A DNA stretch of 8,655 nucleotides from Pseudomonadota bacterium (GTDB lineage: Bacteria; Pseudomonadota; Alphaproteobacteria; Rhizobiales; Devosiaceae). The stretch covers positions 1 to 8,655 of the forward strand of contig JAEYZJ010000078.1 in NCBI GenBank assembly GCA_023430705.1, read 5' to 3'. Below are positions 4,998-8,655 of this stretch, piece after piece (the first letter of the stretch is position 1; each line of letters begins with the position of its first letter). The translations under genes were made by a program, and so were the position numbers. The notes beneath the pieces are model-generated. The model worked only from the letters and a program-made list of their open reading frames with translations, was not told the DNA's origin and ran no database searches.

Positions 4998-7390
4998 CAG
5001 GTATTGTCGACCGCTTGCAATTGCGGCTCCTCTTGCTGTCCGCCGTCAGGTTTTGCCCCGCCCGCTGCGTCACTATCCGTATCGGCGGCAGCCTGCTGCT
5101 CCGCCACCGTCGCCGGAGCCTTCGGCTCCTCCTCTTCCGCCTCCCCTGGCCGCTTGAGCGGCAGGGTGAAGGAAAAGCACGCACCGACGCGCCCGCTCTC
5201 GTCCGGCTCGGCATCGATCAGGTCGACCTTGCCGCCGTGCTGTTCGATGATCTTGGCGACGATAGCGAGGCCAAGACCGGTGCCCTTCTCCCGCGTCGTT
5301 ACATATGGTTCGAGCAGCCGGTTGCGGTTTTCCTTTGGCCAGCCCTTGCCGTTATCGGAAATCGAAAGCCGGACCATATCGCCTTCAGGGACCGCCTCGA
5401 CAGTGATCATCGGGCTCCGGATCGCCTCCATTCCGGCTCCCTCGATCGCCTCCACGGCATTCTTGATCAGGTTCGTGAGGACCTGGCTGATCAGGCGGTT
5501 GTCGAACCACACGATGATCGGCTCATCGGGAAGCTCGACGTTGATCTGCAGTTCCGGCAGCCGCACGCTCTCGAGGAACACGGCCTGCCGGATCGATTCC
5601 GTCAGGTTGCCCTTCTCGAGACGCGCCTCGGGCATGCGGGCAAAGGACGAGAACTCGTCCACCATCCGACCGATGTCGCCCACCTGCCGGATGATCGTGT
5701 TCACGCACTTGTCGAACACTTCGAAATCGTCGGCGAGCTTGTTCGCATAGCGACGGCGCAAGCGTTCGGCGCTCAGCTGGATGGGCGTCAGCGGGTTCTT
5801 GATCTCATGGGCGATGCGCCGCGCGACGTCTGCCCAGGCACCGGTCCGCTGTGCCGAGAGCAGGTCGGTGATGTCATCGAGCGTGACCACATAGCCCTTG
5901 CTCTCGGTCATCACGCCCTCGCGGGTCACCTGCACCTGGTACGTGCGATAGTCGGGACCGGACCCGATCTCGACCTGGTCGCGTATGGCGCCGCGCCGGG
6001 CAGACTTCGCGCGTTCGATCACAGGCGCAAGCGCCGGGATCACTTCGTCGATGCGCTTGCCGACCAACGAAATCTCGTCGGCGCCGACCATCTCGGCAGC
6101 CCGCAGGTTCACGAGTGTTATCGCCCCGAAGGGATCCAGTCCCACGATGCCCGCCGACACGCCTTCCACCACCGCCTCGGTAAACTGCCGGCGCTTCTCG
6201 TTGGTTTCATTGGCCTGCACGAGCGCGACGCGCTGCGTCTTCAGCTGTTGGGTCATCGTGTTGAAGCGGTTGATGAGGTCGCGCAGGTCGCCCCTGCCCT
6301 CCTGCACCGGAACCCGCACGTCGAGATCACCCTCGGAGACGCGGTTCGACGCGATCATGAGGTTCCGGATCGGGTCGACGAAGCGGTTTGCGAGCGCGAT
6401 GCCGATCCACACCGCCGCCAGCAGCAGCACCAGCGCGAGACCGATATACATCAGCGTGAAGGTGATCTGAAACACGAGCCGGTTGCTCTCGTAGTTCCGG
6501 TACTCGGTGATGTTCTGGTCCGTGAGGCGCGTGAACTCCAGGACCTCGGGATCGACCGGCCGCGCCACGAAAAGGTAGGTGTCGTCGTAGCCGCGCAGCT
6601 TGACCACCGAACCGACCAGGTTGGTGCGTCCGGGGGCAATCTCGGTCGGTCGGCCTTCCACCACGCCCTGCGTCAGGCCGGGCGGCACGCGCGGCGCCGT
6701 GCCCGGTGCATTGATCTGCGCCTTCATCAACGTGTCGCCGTCGGCGGAGATCAGCGAGGTGAACGGCAGCGAGCGCGTTACTGCCAGCGCCGTCAGGATG
6801 CGCTGGAACTTCACTCGGTCCGTTTCGAAGGTGCCACGCGCCTGCTCGAGCTCGTTGGCAACCCAGATGATGTCGTCGCGCAGCACCTGGGAGTGCTCGA
6901 GCATGTAGGAACGCGCCACCAGCCGCGAGCTCTCGACCATGGTCCGCGTGCGCTCCGAGAACCACTGGTCGAGCCCCTGGTTCAGGGAGATCATTGCCAC
7001 CACCGCCACCAGCAGGGCCGGCACGGCGGCCACCGCGGCGAACATCGTGACCATGCGGACCTGGAGGCCCGAGCCTGGCTGCCTGCGCAACCGCGACTGG
7101 ATCAGCAGCGTCGCCTCGGTCAGCACCAGCGCGACCACTGCCAGGACCAGCAGGCCGTTGACGATCCAGATGATCGTCCAGACCTCCGGCGTCGGCTCGA
7201 TATCGGTCGCCCCGGTCAGGACGAGGAACGAGCCCGACGAGACGAAGACCGACAGCAGGACGATGATCAGGCCGATCGTGCGGATCGTGCGGCGCCCAAG
7301 GTCGCGGAACGACAGCGGTCGCGCCCGCGTTTCGGCGGCTGCCTGGGTGGGCTCGGCAATTACGTCGCTGGTCAGCGCTGCGTCGTGCAT
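4997..7390 (-). CDS. ntrY: Membrane sensor histidine kinase NtrY
   Basis: Kinase of 797 residues that phosphorylates NtrX in response to nitrogen or redox conditions. Predicted membrane helices at about 38-60, 72-97, 113-135 and 310-335, with a sensor region (136-309) that should face the periplasm. Then come HAMP (about 332-385), PAS (about 402-510), and HisKA with the phospho-acceptor H528 in IAHEIKNPLTP. The HATPase domain has the N box N640/N644 in LTNLIKNAVEA, G1 DNGKGW at 679-684 and G2 GTGLGLAI at 703-710. All catalytic residues are present. Residues 748-797 form a low-complexity tail rich in E, Q, A, D, P and G, beyond the catalytic core. The ATG at 7390 has no clear Shine-Dalgarno, but no better start exists before the first helix (the next Met is residue 112). 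It overlaps ntrX by one base (TGATG) and is separated from ntrC by 170 bp. Confidence 0.97.
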   Translation of the reverse strand: MHDAALTSDVIAEPTQAAAETRARPLSFRDLGRRTIRTIGLIIVLLSVFVSSGSFLVLTGATDIEPTPEVWTIIWIVNGLLVLAVVALVLTEATLLIQSRLRRQPGSGLQVRMVTMFAAVAAVPALLVAVVAMISLNQGLDQWFSERTRTMVESSRLVARSYMLEHSQVLRDDIIWVANELEQARGTFETDRVKFQRILTALAVTRSLPFTSLISADGDTLMKAQINAPGTAPRVPPGLTQGVVEGRPTEIAPGRTNLVGSVVKLRGYDDTYLFVARPVDPEVLEFTRLTDQNITEYRNYESNRLVFQITFTLMYIGLALVLLLAAVWIGIALANRFVDPIRNLMIASNRVSEGDLDVRVPVQEGRGDLRDLINRFNTMTQQLKTQRVALVQANETNEKRRQFTEAVVEGVSAGIVGLDPFGAITLVNLRAAEMVGADEISLVGKRIDEVIPALAPVIERAKSARRGAIRDQVEIGSGPDYRTYQVQVTREGVMTESKGYVVTLDDITDLLSAQRTGAWADVARRIAHEIKNPLTPIQLSAERLRRRYANKLADDFEVFDKCVNTIIRQVGDIGRMVDEFSSFARMPEARLEKGNLTESIRQAVFLESVRLPELQINVELPDEPIIVWFDNRLISQVLTNLIKNAVEAIEGAGMEAIRSPMITVEAVPEGDMVRLSISDNGKGWPKENRNRLLEPYVTTREKGTGLGLAIVAKIIEQHGGKVDLIDAEPDESGRVGACFSFTLPLKRPGEAEEEEPKAPATVAEQQAAADTDSDAAGGAKPDGGQQEEPQLQAVDNT

Positions 7391-7454
7391 CCAGTAGCCG
7401 CTAATCGGGACTCATCGCCGGGCGCCTCGCCCTTCTCAGAGCCTCCAGTTCAAT

Positions 7455-7475
7455 TGGTGCAATAATGTGACACCA
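7455..7475. promoter_or_regulatory. Dyad TGGTG-N11-CACCA before ntrY, possible operator
   Basis: Two 5-bp arms form a 21-bp inverted repeat centred at 7465, about 75 bp upstream of the ntrY ATG. The position suits an operator of the ntrYX promoter. Its arm order (GGTG first, CACC second) is the reverse of the classical NtrC site, so the protein binding it, if any, is unknown. Confidence 0.3.
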
Positions 7476-7528
7476 GGGGAAGATGGCGTCGACACCCTCC
7501 CTAGGCTGATTGATGCAAATTGGCAACA

Positions 7529-7554
7529 GGCGTGGTGTCGCCCCGGCGTGATGT
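7529..7554. repeat. Short direct repeat, 16-bp period, just after ntrC
   Basis: GGCGTGGTGT (7529-7538) and GGCGTGATGT (7545-7554) match in 9 of 10 bases. The copies lie in the first 32 bp after the ntrC stop codon. The function is unknown; it may be part of an operator array or chance. Confidence 0.3.
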
Positions 7555-7560
7555 GATCGT

Positions 7561-8655
<1,095 letters not shown>

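Larger units (their letters stand above)
7391..7560 (-). promoter_or_regulatory. ntrC-ntrY intergenic region, candidate ntrYX control region
   Basis: This 170-bp non-coding region carries several GGTG/CACC half-sites: GGTGCA at 7456-7461, GACACC at 7469-7474 and 7491-7496, and GGTGTC at 7534-7539. GGTGCA/TGCACC is the classical NtrC half-site, but no full TGCACC-N5-GGTGCA site is present. CAATTG and CAAATTG elements (7451-7456 and 7517-7523) lie in the same region. One GANTC site, the CcrM methylation target, is at 7409-7413. I do not find a convincing -35/-10 pair, and there is no T-run terminator after ntrC, so read-through from ntrC is possible. Confidence 0.4.

Noticed and set aside
5015..7465. 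816-codon open frame on the + strand opposite ntrY
   Set aside because: It is an antisense shadow of ntrY. GC-rich codon bias keeps the opposite frame free of stops; the translation is rich in R, H, D and Q with no domain, while the - strand frame shows full NtrY motifs.
7459..7476. Possible sigma-54 promoter before ntrY (TGG ... TTGCA on the - strand)
   Set aside because: The distance between the GG and GC elements is 2 bp too long, and the TGGCAC box is degenerate.

Overview
The window is an ordinary chromosomal stretch from a high-GC alphaproteobacterium, most likely of the order Hyphomicrobiales (Rhizobiales). Two things point there: the gene order ntrC-ntrY-ntrX-hfq-hflX next to mazG, and an alphaproteobacterial Hfq carrying WFDNFCLLLRR. 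Devosia or a relative is a reasonable guess from the overall feel of Hfq and NtrX, but the sequence alone does not prove a genus. I see no insertion sequence, phage gene, CRISPR array, tRNA or rRNA.

Layout. Positions 1-260 are a lower-GC (about 52%), apparently non-coding leader with an imperfect direct repeat. On the + strand follow two closely spaced genes: a fumarylacetoacetate-hydrolase/2-oxopent-4-enoate-hydratase family enzyme (261-998) and mazG (1013-1828). All the rest lies on the - strand and reads from right to left: ntrC (cut by the right edge, 8655-7561), a 170-bp intergenic region rich in GGTG/CACC half-sites, ntrY (7390-4997), ntrX (4997-3618, TGATG overlap with ntrY), a 164-bp intergenic region with two hairpins, hfq (3453-3205) and hflX (3196-1814). 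hflX and mazG converge and their ends overlap by 15 bp.

How the genes fit together. NtrC is the sigma-54-dependent activator of nitrogen-assimilation genes; its kinase gene ntrB probably lies just outside the right edge. NtrY/NtrX is the second, membrane-linked nitrogen/redox two-component pair. Hfq is the RNA chaperone for small RNAs, and HflX is a ribosome-associated GTPase translated right after it. MazG removes abnormal nucleoside triphosphates. The enzyme before it may be a catabolic or metabolite-repair hydratase.

The most notable observation is in NtrX. Besides the usual loss of the sigma-54-contacting GAFTGA loop, its AAA+ domain has lost the Walker B aspartate (LYLSEVATLP in place of LYLDEVADMP) and has an altered Walker A end (GKG in place of GKE), so its ATPase may be impaired. 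The other observations are modest: candidate operators before ntrY, a missing gene between ntrX and hfq, an acidic tail on NtrY, and the unexplained leader at the left edge. I found no convincing new system.
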